This document shows, one piece after another, positions 1-8,518 of a stretch of DNA of 64,000 nucleotides; the first letter of the stretch is position 1; each line of letters opens with the position of its first letter. The stretch is taken from positions 620,001-684,000 of the forward strand of contig NZ_LR134476.1 of assembly GCF_900637955.1 (NCBI RefSeq). Direction: 5' to 3'. The position numbers were made by a program, and so were the translations under genes. The DNA comes from Trueperella bialowiezensis. Its GTDB lineage: Bacteria; Actinomycetota; Actinomycetes; Actinomycetales; Actinomycetaceae. The notes under the pieces were generated by a model. It had not been told where the DNA came from and did no database searches. It saw nothing but the letters and a program-made list of their open reading frames with translations.

Positions 1-136
1 CGATTCCCATCACACCGGCCGCAACGATGCTGACGATCACCCGCAGTGATAGGGACGAATACCACCGTTCTCGCAGCCCACCGATACGGCGAGTAAGTGA
101 ACGGAACCTCCCGCCAGCCGGCGCTGGCAAGTTCAC
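1..136 (-). CDS. mtrB: Sensor histidine kinase MtrB, N-terminal fragment
   Basis: Only the first 45 codons are present; the gene runs off the left edge. The GTG start overlaps the mtrA stop by 4 bp (GTGA). The visible part has a basic arginine-rich cytoplasmic start followed by the beginning of a hydrophobic segment, as expected for the first membrane helix of a sensor kinase. Identity as MtrB rests on its place directly downstream of mtrA, with which MtrB is almost always cotranscribed in Actinobacteria. MtrB senses cell-envelope or division state and phosphorylates MtrA. No catalytic motif is visible here. Confidence 0.75.
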   Translation of the reverse strand, partial: MNLPAPAGGRFRSLTRRIGGLRERWYSSLSLRVIVSIVAAGVMGI

Positions 137-807
137 TGCTCTGTAGATCCTGCTCGGTACCCAACCCCGCGCACGGTCAACACGACCTCGGGGTTTTCCG
201 GATCCTTTTCCACCTTGGCGCGCAGGCGCTGAATGTGGACGTTGACTAGGCGCGTGTCAGATGAATGCCGGTATCCCCACACCTGTTCAAGCAGCTCCTC
301 ACGTGTGAACACCTGGTAGGGCTTGCTCGCGAGCACCTTGAGCAGATCAAATTCCAGCGGGGTCAAATGTAAAACTTCATCGCCGCGGCGAACCTCGTGA
401 GCCTTCGGATCGATGACGAGATCGGCGATCTTCAGCGTGTCTGACTCAGGTTCTTGGCGGCGCAGGCGCGCCTTAATGCGCGCTAACAGCACGGAGTTTT
501 CGAAAGGTTTGGTCACGTAATCGTCCGCGCCAGCTTCCAGCCCCGCGATCACGTCAACCGAGTCAGTTTTCGCGCTCATCATAATGATCGGCACGTCAGA
601 TTCTTCACGCAGGGCACGAGCCACCGACACGCCGTCCATGCCGGGCAACATGACATCCAAGAGCACAAGATCAGGGCGCTGTGCTCGATACAGCGGTAGG
701 ACGGCGTCGCCATGCGCACACGCAGATACTTCGTAGCCGTCGGTTTCCAACAGGATCGCAACCATTTCGGTGATCGCCGGGTCGTCGTCTACGACAAGAA
801 TGTGCAT
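133..807 (-). CDS. mtrA: OmpR/PhoB-family response regulator MtrA
   Basis: 224-residue regulator with an N-terminal receiver domain (acidic pocket Asp7-Asp8, phosphoacceptor Asp51 in LLDVMLPGMDG, Lys100 in the DYVTKPF loop) and a C-terminal winged helix that includes the segment EQVWGYRHSSDTRLVNVH, typical of MtrA. The open frame continues upstream to 1254, but ATG 807 is the correct start: it opens the receiver domain and has an AGGGG ribosome site 5 nt upstream. MtrA controls cell-wall hydrolase, division and osmotic genes in Actinobacteria. It is followed by mtrB with a 4-bp overlap. An extended -10 box lies about 35 bp upstream. Confidence 0.95.
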   Translation of the reverse strand: MHILVVDDDPAITEMVAILLETDGYEVSACAHGDAVLPLYRAQRPDLVLLDVMLPGMDGVSVARALREESDVPIIMMSAKTDSVDVIAGLEAGADDYVTKPFENSVLLARIKARLRRQEPESDTLKIADLVIDPKAHEVRRGDEVLHLTPLEFDLLKVLASKPYQVFTREELLEQVWGYRHSSDTRLVNVHIQRLRAKVEKDPENPEVVLTVRGVGYRAGSTEQ

Positions 808-840
808 GTTAGCCCCTACCTCGCGCTGCCAAACATCGCC

Positions 841-849
841 ATTATACCA
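841..849 (-). promoter_or_regulatory. Extended -10 promoter for mtrA
   Basis: On the minus strand the sequence reads TGGTATAAT, a perfect TATAAT hexamer (841-846) with an upstream TG. Transcription would start near 834, giving a 5' leader of about 27 nt that carries the AGGGG ribosome site of mtrA. A 6-bp inverted repeat (TCATTC, loop TTGC, GAATGA; 860-875) lies just upstream and could be an operator for mtrA or the divergent gene at 944. Confidence 0.6.
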
Positions 850-943
850 GTTAAAGATCTCATTCTTGCGAATGATAGACGGCGGGGATTTACGATTACT
901 ATTCGGGTAAATTAACACTAGAACGACGACGAAAGGTATCCGC

Positions 944-2125
944 ATGTCAGCCTGGGCTAACGATCCTGATTCCGTGAAGGTCAATCCGCATACATTCGTC
1001 AGCGGCTGGCGCACAGTCATCCCGATGCGCCCGCTGTCAGTCGGCGAAACTCTCGATGCTGCGCTGCGGCTCGTGCGTTTCAATCCGGCGCCGTTTATCG
1101 TCTTCCCGATCATCGTCAACGTGCTGGCTAGCGCCATCGAGGTTCTCGCTATGGCGCTGTTCCTGAACGGCCCCGTCGATCTGGTGGTGGTGACCGACCC
1201 GACCCGCAGCGCTATCAACGCCTCGCTTAACGGTACGCTTGGTTTGCTTATCATCCTGGGGCTTATTGGAGGGATTTCCTACCTCATCGTCCTGATCGCT
1301 GGCGTCCGGGTCACGATAGCGTCAGTTCAGGGGAAAAAGCTGACGATTGGTGAGACGTTCCGTATGGCCACCAATCAGATCGGGCGGATTTTCCTGCGCC
1401 TGATCGGGCTAGTCGTTATCACGTTCCTGTTGACGAGTGGGCTCGTCCTTGGTTTCGCGCTCATCGGCTACCTGCTTCTTAGTGGCGAATCGGGCAGCGT
1501 GATGCGGCTCTTGCTGTTTTTGGCGATCGTGTTCGTGACCCTTTTCGTGTTCATGTACCGCCTCATGTGTACCGTGCCGGCGATGATCGCCGAGGATATT
1601 GGGCCAGGCGCTGCGCTTGTACGCTCGTGGAAGCTGACGAAGGGCCAGCTGGGATATTTCATCTTGCTCTACTTGGCGCTCGGCGCGATCGTTTTCTTTT
1701 TCAGCGTTGCGATGGCGATAATCCTCGGGCTGGTGACGGGTATGGGCCTGAACTCGGGAGGTTCCATGCCGTCAACGATTGTGTCGTCGCTGGTCACGTC
1801 GCTCGCGGCGTCGGTGATCATTACCCCGGTTTTGACGGCGACCACGAACCTCGTCTACGTCAACATGCGGATGAAGCGCGAAAACTTCCATCAGCGCCCT
1901 GAGTTCCACGTCCCAACAGATATCGGCGCGAATGCTGAGCACAGCCCCGGCAGCGCTTCCACCGCGCCAGCCGCGCAGCAGGCGCCGAGCTCTCAGGCGC
2001 CAGACAACCCGCCGTCGTCAGCGGGCTCCTATGGCCAATATGGCGGCTACGGGCAGTTCGATGCGGAACCGTGGGATGGGCGGCCGCAGTGGTATTCAGG
2101 CGACGACGACAAGACGGCGTACTAG
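944..2125 (+). CDS. Multi-pass membrane protein, GDPD membrane-domain/DUF7544 type
   Basis: 393 residues. After about 45 soluble residues there are roughly six hydrophobic helices (about residues 50-300), with a conserved-looking N-terminal segment RPLSVGETLDAALRLVRFNP that resembles the membrane domain found on some glycerophosphodiester phosphodiesterases. The catalytic GDPD domain is absent, so enzymatic activity is not implied. The C-terminal 80 residues are low-complexity (Ala/Ser/Pro, then Gly/Tyr/Gln). It is the first gene of a tightly packed operon with DUF4129, DUF4350, MoxR and DUF58 proteins. Start ATG 944 has AAAGG upstream; ATG 1024 is a possible alternative that would remove the polar N-terminus. 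Confidence 0.7.
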   Translation: MSAWANDPDSVKVNPHTFVSGWRTVIPMRPLSVGETLDAALRLVRFNPAPFIVFPIIVNVLASAIEVLAMALFLNGPVDLVVVTDPTRSAINASLNGTLGLLIILGLIGGISYLIVLIAGVRVTIASVQGKKLTIGETFRMATNQIGRIFLRLIGLVVITFLLTSGLVLGFALIGYLLLSGESGSVMRLLLFLAIVFVTLFVFMYRLMCTVPAMIAEDIGPGAALVRSWKLTKGQLGYFILLYLALGAIVFFFSVAMAIILGLVTGMGLNSGGSMPSTIVSSLVTSLAASVIITPVLTATTNLVYVNMRMKRENFHQRPEFHVPTDIGANAEHSPGSASTAPAAQQAPSSQAPDNPPSSAGSYGQYGGYGQFDAEPWDGRPQWYSGDDDKTAY

Positions 2126-2126
2126 C

Positions 2127-2765
2127 ATGATCCCCCTGTTGACGCCGTACGGTTTCACTCCGCTTACTCCGGATTCGGATGAGGCTCGCCGCCTTGCTGA
2201 ACGAGAGTTGTCGAAGAGGATGTACCTCGGCGAAGACACGCTGCTGACCAAGTTCTTCACCTGGCTTGGCGAGATTTTTGAAGACATCGTCATCAACCTT
2301 GATCCCACCGAGCGCGGTACCGGAAATTACATCGTGATTGGCGTGATCCTCTTTCTGATCGCGCTCGTCATCGTGCTAGCAGTTCGCCGCGGACGCGTTG
2401 GTTCGGCTCGCGCAAGCCGCACCGCTCGGGTTGCCCTGTTCGACGACGATCGGACCTCGGCACAACTTTTTGCCGCGGCTGAGGCTGCCGAGCGTGCTGG
2501 CGATCTGAACCTCGCCGTCGTCGAACTATATCGCGGGATTGTTCGCCTGCTTGATGAACGTGAGCTGATCACGGTTATCCCGGGAATGACGGCGTTCGAA
2601 GCGGCCCGCGCCGGCGGTGACACGCTGGGCAACATGCCGTTGTTTACCAGGTGTGCGACGACGTTCAACGAGATCTACTACTGGCATGGCAAGGCGGGCG
2701 GCGACGACGTACGGGCATTACACGAGTTGCATCGCCAGGTCACACAGGCGCAGGTGGTGGCATGA
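2127..2765 (+). CDS. DUF4129 domain protein
   Basis: 212 residues with one transmembrane helix at about residues 67-86 followed by a cytoplasmic alpha-helical domain containing ELYRGIVRLLDERELI and PGMTAFEAARAGG, the signature part of DUF4129. The family has no proven function but is almost always found beside MoxR and DUF58 genes. The open frame extends upstream inside the previous gene; ATG 2127 is chosen because it lies 1 bp after that gene's stop and begins the recognisable protein. It overlaps the next gene by ATGA. Confidence 0.85.
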   Translation: MIPLLTPYGFTPLTPDSDEARRLAERELSKRMYLGEDTLLTKFFTWLGEIFEDIVINLDPTERGTGNYIVIGVILFLIALVIVLAVRRGRVGSARASRTARVALFDDDRTSAQLFAAAEAAERAGDLNLAVVELYRGIVRLLDERELITVIPGMTAFEAARAGGDTLGNMPLFTRCATTFNEIYYWHGKAGGDDVRALHELHRQVTQAQVVA

Positions 2766-3859
2766 CAAAGCGGAGGTCAACAGGTTCGACCATCGTGATT
2801 GCGGTGATCGTGATCGTCAGCATCCTCGTGATCGCCGTGGTGCGTTTGCCGTCTCAAGGCAGGCGCCTGTCACCGGAGTCGGCGGCGCCAGATGGCACGC
2901 ATGCGCTCGCTCAGATTCTGCGCGATCACGGCGTTAAAGTGTCTGAGGTGACCCCGCTTGAGGCGCTCACATTGGCCACGCCGGAGACGACGCTGCTCAT
3001 CGACCCTGAGGCCATGGTGGGTGACACGCTCGCAAAAGATCTGATCGCCACCCGCGCGAACATCATTGTGACTGCCGATATGTTACTTAAAATGTGGGGA
3101 TTCGAGGGTGATGTGAATTATCTTCAGCCCACCTTGCTCACGCCGAAATGTGATGATCCAGATGCGCTGGCAGCTGGCACGATTGGGCCGATCTCCTCCG
3201 TGTTCGTCCCCGATGATCCACGCTCTGTGACCGGGTGTTTCCCCGCTGATGGCGGCTTTGCGTGGGTACAGTCGGCAGACAACCCGCACGTGACCCTCGT
3301 GGCGGACACCTCGATTTTGACTAACGCGAAGCTCGCGCAGGCGGGCAATACGGCGTTCTTGATGCGCAAGCTCGGCGCGCACCCGCACGTGTATTGGGTG
3401 TCCGGCAGCGGCGACGAGGACGCCCCCAGGCGCTCGAGAATGTCTGCGGGACTTCCTGACTGGTTTTATCCCGTGGCCGGAGCCCTGGCACTGAGCTTGG
3501 GATGGTGGGCGCTTTACCGCAGTAGACGCTTTGGCAAACTCGTGGCCGAACCGCTTCCCGTTGTGGTTCCCGCCGCGGAAACCACGCGCGGGCGCTCGAT
3601 CCTCTACCAGCGAGGCAAGAACCATCAGCACGCGGCTCAAGCACTACGTGCGGGAACGATCGCGCGGGTGGGAAGCGGCCGCGGAATCCGCGCCGAGGCG
3701 AACCCCGACGTCGTCATCTCAACGCTCGCTCAGGCAAGCGGTTACCCGCCGGACGTCGTCGCCGATCTGTTCTACGAACGGCGCGTCAACAACGATAGAG
3801 AACTTACAGACCTCGCTACCGATTTACGTAGATTCGAAAGGGATCTCAATGTCCAATAG
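2762..3859 (+). CDS. DUF4350 domain protein
   Basis: 365 residues. One N-terminal membrane helix (about residues 10-30) precedes an extracytoplasmic domain containing SAAPDGTHALAQILRDHGVKV, the typical DUF4350 start (a glutamine-amidotransferase-like fold by family prediction). A second membrane helix (WFYPVAGALALSLGWWAL, about residue 235) returns the chain to a cytoplasmic tail. The likely topology is a membrane-anchored external domain. It overlaps the DUF4129 gene by 4 bp and the moxR gene by 11 bp, indicating translational coupling. The substrate or ligand is unknown. Confidence 0.85.
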   Translation: MTKRRSTGSTIVIAVIVIVSILVIAVVRLPSQGRRLSPESAAPDGTHALAQILRDHGVKVSEVTPLEALTLATPETTLLIDPEAMVGDTLAKDLIATRANIIVTADMLLKMWGFEGDVNYLQPTLLTPKCDDPDALAAGTIGPISSVFVPDDPRSVTGCFPADGGFAWVQSADNPHVTLVADTSILTNAKLAQAGNTAFLMRKLGAHPHVYWVSGSGDEDAPRRSRMSAGLPDWFYPVAGALALSLGWWALYRSRRFGKLVAEPLPVVVPAAETTRGRSILYQRGKNHQHAAQALRAGTIARVGSGRGIRAEANPDVVISTLAQASGYPPDVVADLFYERRVNNDRELTDLATDLRRFERDLNVQ

Positions 3860-4871
3860 TTTCATGCCCCACGGCTCGTTCCGTCCCGTGCCCAGCCAGC
3901 CTGAACCGGACGGGCCTGCCCAGTCAGCTAGCGCAGAAAAGTTTGGTGCGTTGCGCACCGAGATTGCCAAGGCTGTGGTTGGTCAAGATCATGCCGTCAC
4001 CAGTTTGCTCATTGGTCTGCTGTGTGAAGGGCACGTGTTGCTGGAAGGTGTGCCGGGCACGGCAAAAACACTGCTCGTGCGCACGCTCGCCGCTACCCTC
4101 GACCTGGATGCGAAACGGGTTCAGTTCACTCCAGATCTCATGCCTGGCGATCTTACTGGTTCGCTCATCTACAGTTCGTCGGATGGGAAGTTCACGTTCC
4201 GGCCCGGACCAGTGTTTACAAACCTGCTGATCGCTGATGAAATCAACCGCACACCGCCCAAAACACAGGCGGCTCTGCTGGAAGCGATGGCTGAACACCA
4301 GGTGTCGGTTGACGGCGATCCGCGAGCGCTGCCCGAGCCGTTCATGGTGGTTGCTACGCAAAACCCGGTCGAATACGAGGGCACCTATCCCCTTCCCGAG
4401 GCGCAGTTGGATCGGTTCATGCTGAAAGTGTCGCTGCCGTTGCCGAGCCGTGAGGCTGAGGTAGAGGTGTTGCGCCGGCACGCCGCGAATTTCGATCCGA
4501 CTGATCTCACGTCTGCTCAGGTGGAAACTGTGGCCACGGCAAGCGACGTGCTGGCTGCCCGTGGCGAGGTTGCTGGCGTGGAGGCAAGCATTCAGATTCT
4601 TGACTACATTGTTGATTTGGTGCGGGCTACGCGGGAAGCGCCGGCGGTCGCCTTGGGCGTGTCACCGCGTGGTGCGACGGCGCTTTTGCACGGCGCGCGA
4701 GCCTGGGCATGGCTATCCGGGCGCGCGTACGTTACCCCCGACGACGTCAAAGCACTTGCCCAGCCTGCTCTCAATCATCGGATCAAGATGCATGCCGAGG
4801 CCGAGCTCGATGGAATTTCGGCGCCCGACGTCATCGAATCAGTGCTCAATTCTGTGCCGGTGCCGCGCTGA
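3849..4871 (+). CDS. MoxR-family AAA+ ATPase
   Basis: 340 residues. Walker A is GVPGTAKT (67-74) and Walker B with sensor residues is LLIADEINR (about 126-134), followed by the MoxR-typical stretch RTPPKTQAALLEAM and the sensor-1 region VVATQNPVEYEGTYPLPEAQLDRF. MoxR ATPases act as chaperones that mature partner proteins, usually those with von Willebrand A or DUF58 domains; the DUF58 protein begins at the last base of this stop codon (TGATG). Start ATG 3849 is chosen over an upstream extension lying inside the DUF4350 gene. The N-terminal 30 residues are Pro/Ser-rich and probably disordered. Confidence 0.93.
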   Translation: MSNSFMPHGSFRPVPSQPEPDGPAQSASAEKFGALRTEIAKAVVGQDHAVTSLLIGLLCEGHVLLEGVPGTAKTLLVRTLAATLDLDAKRVQFTPDLMPGDLTGSLIYSSSDGKFTFRPGPVFTNLLIADEINRTPPKTQAALLEAMAEHQVSVDGDPRALPEPFMVVATQNPVEYEGTYPLPEAQLDRFMLKVSLPLPSREAEVEVLRRHAANFDPTDLTSAQVETVATASDVLAARGEVAGVEASIQILDYIVDLVRATREAPAVALGVSPRGATALLHGARAWAWLSGRAYVTPDDVKALAQPALNHRIKMHAEAELDGISAPDVIESVLNSVPVPR

Positions 4872-6157
4872 TGTTTATTCGCCTTCCCGCCGTCATCGCC
4901 TCGCTTATCGGGGTGATTCTTGCCGGCGCGCTCAACGATTTTTCTGCCGCGGTGATGGTGAGCATTATTGTTGCGGCGCTGTGCGTGCTGGACGCCGCGC
5001 TCGCCCCGTCGCCGACGCGCCTGAACGTGACGCGCACGGGCGCGGCCAGCACGCGGGTCGGCCAGGAGGCGCGCGCCGAACTCACGATCGTTAACCCTAC
5101 GAGGCGCACGATCACCGGGCACTTACGTGATGCCTGGCCGCCGTCGGTGAACGTTTCCCCATCCCGTCATTATTTTCGGTTGCGAGCACAAAGCAGTCAG
5201 ACGTTTCCGGTTGTGTACTCGCCATCCCGGCGGGGTACCGCCCATTCTGATGCTGTGACGATCCGCACGAACGGGCCACTCGGTTTTGCCGGGCGCCAGT
5301 GGTCTATGCCCACCGACTGGCAGCTGACCGTGCTGCCGCCGTTTACAGCGCGGCGGCACATCCCGTCTCGAGTACGTCAGCTGCGTGAGATGGACGGGCG
5401 TGCCTTGTTGCTTGTGCGCGGGGAGGGCACCGAGTTTGATTCGCTGCGTGAATACGTGGCTGGCGACGACGTGCGGGCGATCGACTGGCGGTCAACCGCC
5501 CGGCTTGGCGAGACCGTAGTGCGCACGTGGCGCCCGGAACGTGATCGGCACGTGATCGTGGTCTTAGACGCCGGGCGGGCCGGTGCTTTGCGGGTATCGG
5601 ACGCGCCCGCGTTTGACGCGTTCATTGAAGCGGCGCTCTTGCAGTGTGCGATTGCCCAGCGTGCTGGCGATCGGGTGAGCGTTGTGGCGCTGTCCGACGC
5701 CGTTCAGGCCCGGCTGCTCAGCCAGCGTTCGGCCACGATCACTCACCACGTGGCACGCGCTCTTGCCGATGTTGAACCGAGCCTGCATGCTACTGACTGG
5801 ACTGGTCTTCCCCACCAGATTGCGACGATGACGAACAGGCCCGCGTTCGTGGTTATTCTGACGACTCTCGGCGGTGGCACCCCGGCATCCGGGCTCATCG
5901 ACGCCGTAGCGCAGCTCGATCAGTCGCACACCGTGCTTATTGGCTCGGCGCAGGCTGAGCCTTTTAAGTGGCCAGACAAACCCGAAGCTAAAGACGCGTT
6001 CGACCAAGCCGCCTACGAGCGTTCCCAGATCGAGGCGAAGAATCTTATGCGCACGATCGAACGTGCAGGGGGCTTCGTGGTACGGGCGGAGGCGGACAAG
6101 CTGCCGACCGCCGTCGTCGACACCTATATCGAACTCAAAGCGCGCGGACGGCTCTAA
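4871..6157 (+). CDS. DUF58 domain protein, MoxR partner
   Basis: 428 residues. Two hydrophobic segments occupy the first 45 residues, then a beta-rich region, then the DUF58 signature GEGTEFDSLREYVAGDD followed by IDWRSTARLGE (about residues 185-220) and a vWA-like domain with VIVVLDAGRAG. In characterised systems such proteins work with MoxR in cell-wall or stress physiology; the actual role here is unknown. The stop of moxR and this ATG share one base. The gene ends convergently to the SpoIIM-like gene with a 20-bp gap that shows no clear terminator. Confidence 0.9.
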   Translation: MFIRLPAVIASLIGVILAGALNDFSAAVMVSIIVAALCVLDAALAPSPTRLNVTRTGAASTRVGQEARAELTIVNPTRRTITGHLRDAWPPSVNVSPSRHYFRLRAQSSQTFPVVYSPSRRGTAHSDAVTIRTNGPLGFAGRQWSMPTDWQLTVLPPFTARRHIPSRVRQLREMDGRALLLVRGEGTEFDSLREYVAGDDVRAIDWRSTARLGETVVRTWRPERDRHVIVVLDAGRAGALRVSDAPAFDAFIEAALLQCAIAQRAGDRVSVVALSDAVQARLLSQRSATITHHVARALADVEPSLHATDWTGLPHQIATMTNRPAFVVILTTLGGGTPASGLIDAVAQLDQSHTVLIGSAQAEPFKWPDKPEAKDAFDQAAYERSQIEAKNLMRTIERAGGFVVRAEADKLPTAVVDTYIELKARGRL

Positions 6158-6177
6158 GACGCTGCCGCCGCCCAGCG

Positions 6178-7158
6178 CTACGCGGCGTACTGGACCAGCT
6201 CGCGTTCGGCTACCGTTTCTTGGTTGCGACTGGCCTCCCTGCCAAAGATGTATACCCACGTCCAAAATGTGCCAAGCACAGCCGCGCCAATCATGATTTT
6301 CACTTGCCACGGCAGGTAGCTTGGGGTGATGCCCGCTTCGACGAGAGCTGAGATGAAGAGCACGGCAATCAGCCCAAATGCTACATGCATCGTCCACTTA
6401 GCTTCCCGGGCAAGCGAACGTGAACGCGGCAGATCACCGGGCATGAGGAGTGCCCAAAAGAGCCGTATCCCGGCTGCTCCGGCCACGAAAACTGCGGTCA
6501 GCTCCATGAGTCCATGCGGCAGGATGAGTTTGAAGAACACGTCCAGGTTGTCGGCGTAGTTCATGACGGCTGCTGATTGCCCAATGGAAACCGCGTTCTG
6601 GAACAGTATCCACACCGGATAGATACCCGTCACGCCACCGCCGATGGCCTGTAGCGCGATCCACGCGTTGTTCGTCCACACCATCCCGCCGAAATCGAAT
6701 CCCGGGTATTCGCGATAGTAGGCGGCGAAAGCTTCGTCAGCATAACGGCGCAGTGCGGTGTCGGTTCCCAGCAGGTTGATCTGATCTGGATTCGTGGCGA
6801 AATAAAAGAAAACGATCGCGGCGACGGCGAGGAACGCCAGCGTCACACCGTGAATCCACCACCGGATCCGATAGAACGCATACGGCATCGTTTCCGTGAT
6901 TTCTCGCCACAAGCTACGAAGGGTTGCGCCTCGCGGTTCGGTGAGTTGGCCGCGAGCTTTCGACACGGTTGCCGATAATGTGAGCACCACATCCGGATCC
7001 GGAGCCTGCGTGCGAATCGTAGCTAAATGGGAGGCGGCAGCCTGATACAGCTGTACGAACTCGTCGGCTTCGGCGCCCGTCAGCGAGCGTTTGTCCGTCA
7101 AGTAGCGCAGCCTTTCCCACTGGTCTTCGTGGGCTTTGGCGAACGCGAGAGAATCCAT
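6178..7158 (-). CDS. Stage II sporulation protein M (SpoIIM)-like membrane protein
   Basis: 326 residues with a soluble helical N-terminus (about 100 residues, beginning MDSLAFAKAHEDQWERL) followed by about five membrane helices. Residues such as NNAWIALQAIGGG and LPHGLMELTAVFVAGAAGIRLFWAL match the SpoIIM/DUF95 family. Non-sporulating actinobacteria commonly keep this gene beside RDD, MoxR and DUF58 genes, as here. The frame continues upstream to 7314, but ATG 7158 begins the conserved part and has a CACTGT box 6 nt upstream, consistent with a leaderless transcript. It is divergent from the RDD gene, with 49 bp between the starts. Confidence 0.88.
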   Translation of the reverse strand: MDSLAFAKAHEDQWERLRYLTDKRSLTGAEADEFVQLYQAAASHLATIRTQAPDPDVVLTLSATVSKARGQLTEPRGATLRSLWREITETMPYAFYRIRWWIHGVTLAFLAVAAIVFFYFATNPDQINLLGTDTALRRYADEAFAAYYREYPGFDFGGMVWTNNAWIALQAIGGGVTGIYPVWILFQNAVSIGQSAAVMNYADNLDVFFKLILPHGLMELTAVFVAGAAGIRLFWALLMPGDLPRSRSLAREAKWTMHVAFGLIAVLFISALVEAGITPSYLPWQVKIMIGAAVLGTFWTWVYIFGREASRNQETVAERELVQYAA

Positions 7159-7195
7159 ACCACTACAGTGCCACAAGTTCGGCCCCAGATGCAGG

Positions 7196-7201
7196 TAGTC
7201 T
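7196..7201 (+). promoter_or_regulatory. Leaderless -10 box (TAGTCT) for RDD gene
   Basis: TAGTCT followed by exactly 6 nt and then GTG 7208. An in-frame TAG at 7196 means GTG 7208 is the first possible start, and the GGAGG directly touching it is too close to work as a ribosome site, so initiation on a leaderless mRNA explains the start best. Confidence 0.5.
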
Positions 7202-7207
7202 TGGAGG

Positions 7208-8038
7208 GTGACGGTTAACAGTAGCGCACCCCCTGATGCGATTATCACCGGTGAAGGCGTGGCCCTGGAACTTCCTGCGGCAACTGCCCTCACCCGCGTT
7301 GGTAGTGCCATCATCGACTACGGCCTGCTCGTCATTGGCTGGATCATCTTCCTGATCAACCTGATTCCCTTCTTTTGGAGCATGACCGAAGCGCTCGCGA
7401 TGGCGATCGTCATTGGCTCGATCGCCGTCTTCTTCTGGCTGACGCCCGCCCTCATCACCGGAATTACTGGGGGTTCGTCGCTAGGGAAAGCAATAGCGAA
7501 AACGCGCGTTGTGACGATCGACGGCGGCACGGTCACCATGCAACAATCATTCATTCGTGCCACTGTGGGGATTGCCGAAGTGCTCCTGACGTTCGGCACG
7601 CTGGCAACGATCGTTTCTTTCGCGTCCAAGCGTGGGCAACGCCTTGGCGACATGGCAGCGGGCACCTATGTGGTGCGGTGGCCGAAGGGTAAAACGTGGG
7701 AGCCGGACGTGACGATGCCAGAGCAGCTGGCCGAATGGGCCTCCCTGGCACAGACCCGCCCGCTACCTACCGCGCTTTCGCTTAACGTCACTGATTTTCT
7801 CAGGAACCGCGAGCGTCTGCTGCCCGACTACCGGGCCAAACACGCGCGTACCCTTGCCGCAGCTTGCGAAAAGTACGTCTCGCCACCACCGCCGTGGGGT
7901 ACGAATCCGGAGCACTTCCTTGAAGCAGTCACCGTCGTCCGCTATGACGTGGAACGACGCCGGCACGAACGGCTAAGCGAGCGGCGTATGAGACTGCACA
8001 GGCACGTCACTCACCTGCCCTACGGACTAACCGGATAG
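7208..8038 (+). CDS. RDD-family membrane protein
   Basis: 276 residues. The RDD domain (about residues 22-160) opens with ATALTRVGSAIIDYGLLVIGW, carrying the Arg and Asp that name the family, followed by two further membrane helices and GQRLGDMAAGTYVVRW at its end. The last 110 residues form a soluble cytoplasmic extension rich in Arg and His, with several Arg-Arg pairs. RDD proteins are thought to be transporters or membrane scaffolds; function here is unknown. It completes the MoxR-type module. The stop TAG abuts the stop of the convergent Zincin-like gene. Confidence 0.88.
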   Translation: MTVNSSAPPDAIITGEGVALELPAATALTRVGSAIIDYGLLVIGWIIFLINLIPFFWSMTEALAMAIVIGSIAVFFWLTPALITGITGGSSLGKAIAKTRVVTIDGGTVTMQQSFIRATVGIAEVLLTFGTLATIVSFASKRGQRLGDMAAGTYVVRWPKGKTWEPDVTMPEQLAEWASLAQTRPLPTALSLNVTDFLRNRERLLPDYRAKHARTLAAACEKYVSPPPPWGTNPEHFLEAVTVVRYDVERRRHERLSERRMRLHRHVTHLPYGLTG

Positions 8039-8461
8039 TCACAGATAGTCGATCTCCTCAGGTGGCACCTCGAGTGCGCTTGCTATCTGGCTGGTCACAA
8101 TCACGTGGATGAACATGCGCGGATCGGGTTCTTTGTTCATCGCACGCAGGATGGGCATGCGATAGAACACGATCCGTCCGTGAATTTTTGCTGGTCGTTC
8201 AAACGGTAGGAAGCGTGCTAGGGGTACGCCACGTTCCCAGGGTGCAGGCTCGCTGCCGGGCACGTCGATCACCCCGAAGTCGAGCCTGTCGATCCGCCGG
8301 CCGAGGTGTTTTTTGAACTCGCCGATTTCCCAGGCTATCAGATCGTCGAACTGGTCGGCTCGCGTGCGCCAAGCGGGAACGGACATGGGCAGGAGTGGTC
8401 CGCGCGGCCCACGCCCATGCCGGTCCCTGCGTGGGGCGTGTGATCTGCGTGGAATATCCAT
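8039..8461 (-). CDS. Zincin-like metallopeptidase-family protein lacking HExxH
   Basis: 140 residues. The N-terminus is very basic and reads HGRGPRGPLLP, typical of the actinobacterial branch of the Zincin_1 (DUF1025-like) family that sits next to DUF3499. Where zinc-binding members have HExxH, this protein has VIVTSQIASALEVPPEEIDYL, so no zinc ligands are visible and peptidase activity is doubtful. This loss is usual in the actinobacterial branch. Start ATG 8461 is preceded by TAGGGT with 7 nt between, a leaderless arrangement. It is divergent from the DUF3499 gene. Confidence 0.8.
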   Translation of the reverse strand: MDIPRRSHAPRRDRHGRGPRGPLLPMSVPAWRTRADQFDDLIAWEIGEFKKHLGRRIDRLDFGVIDVPGSEPAPWERGVPLARFLPFERPAKIHGRIVFYRMPILRAMNKEPDPRMFIHVIVTSQIASALEVPPEEIDYL

Positions 8462-8468
8462 ACCCTCC

Positions 8469-8511
8469 ACCCTAGCGCCTCGCCCGATTTTTACACGTAA
8501 GCGATTAAGGT
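8469..8511. promoter_or_regulatory. Divergent leaderless promoters, Zincin-like gene and DUF3499 gene
   Basis: On the minus strand TAGGGT (8469-8474) lies 7 nt before ATG 8461. On the plus strand TAAGGT (8506-8511) lies 7 nt before GTG 8519. The two boxes share a 57-bp intergenic space, so the two genes may be regulated together. Confidence 0.5.
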
Positions 8512-8518
8512 TAACCAC

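Noticed and set aside
808-1254. N-terminal extension of the mtrA reading frame to 1254
   Set aside because: It is antisense to the start of the membrane-protein gene, has no family match, and ATG 807 has both a receiver-domain start and a ribosome site.
5564-6397. Long open frame of 277 codons on the minus strand
   Set aside because: It is a shadow of the DUF58 gene, with composition typical of antisense GC-rich frames (Arg/Gly/His-rich) and no recognisable domain.
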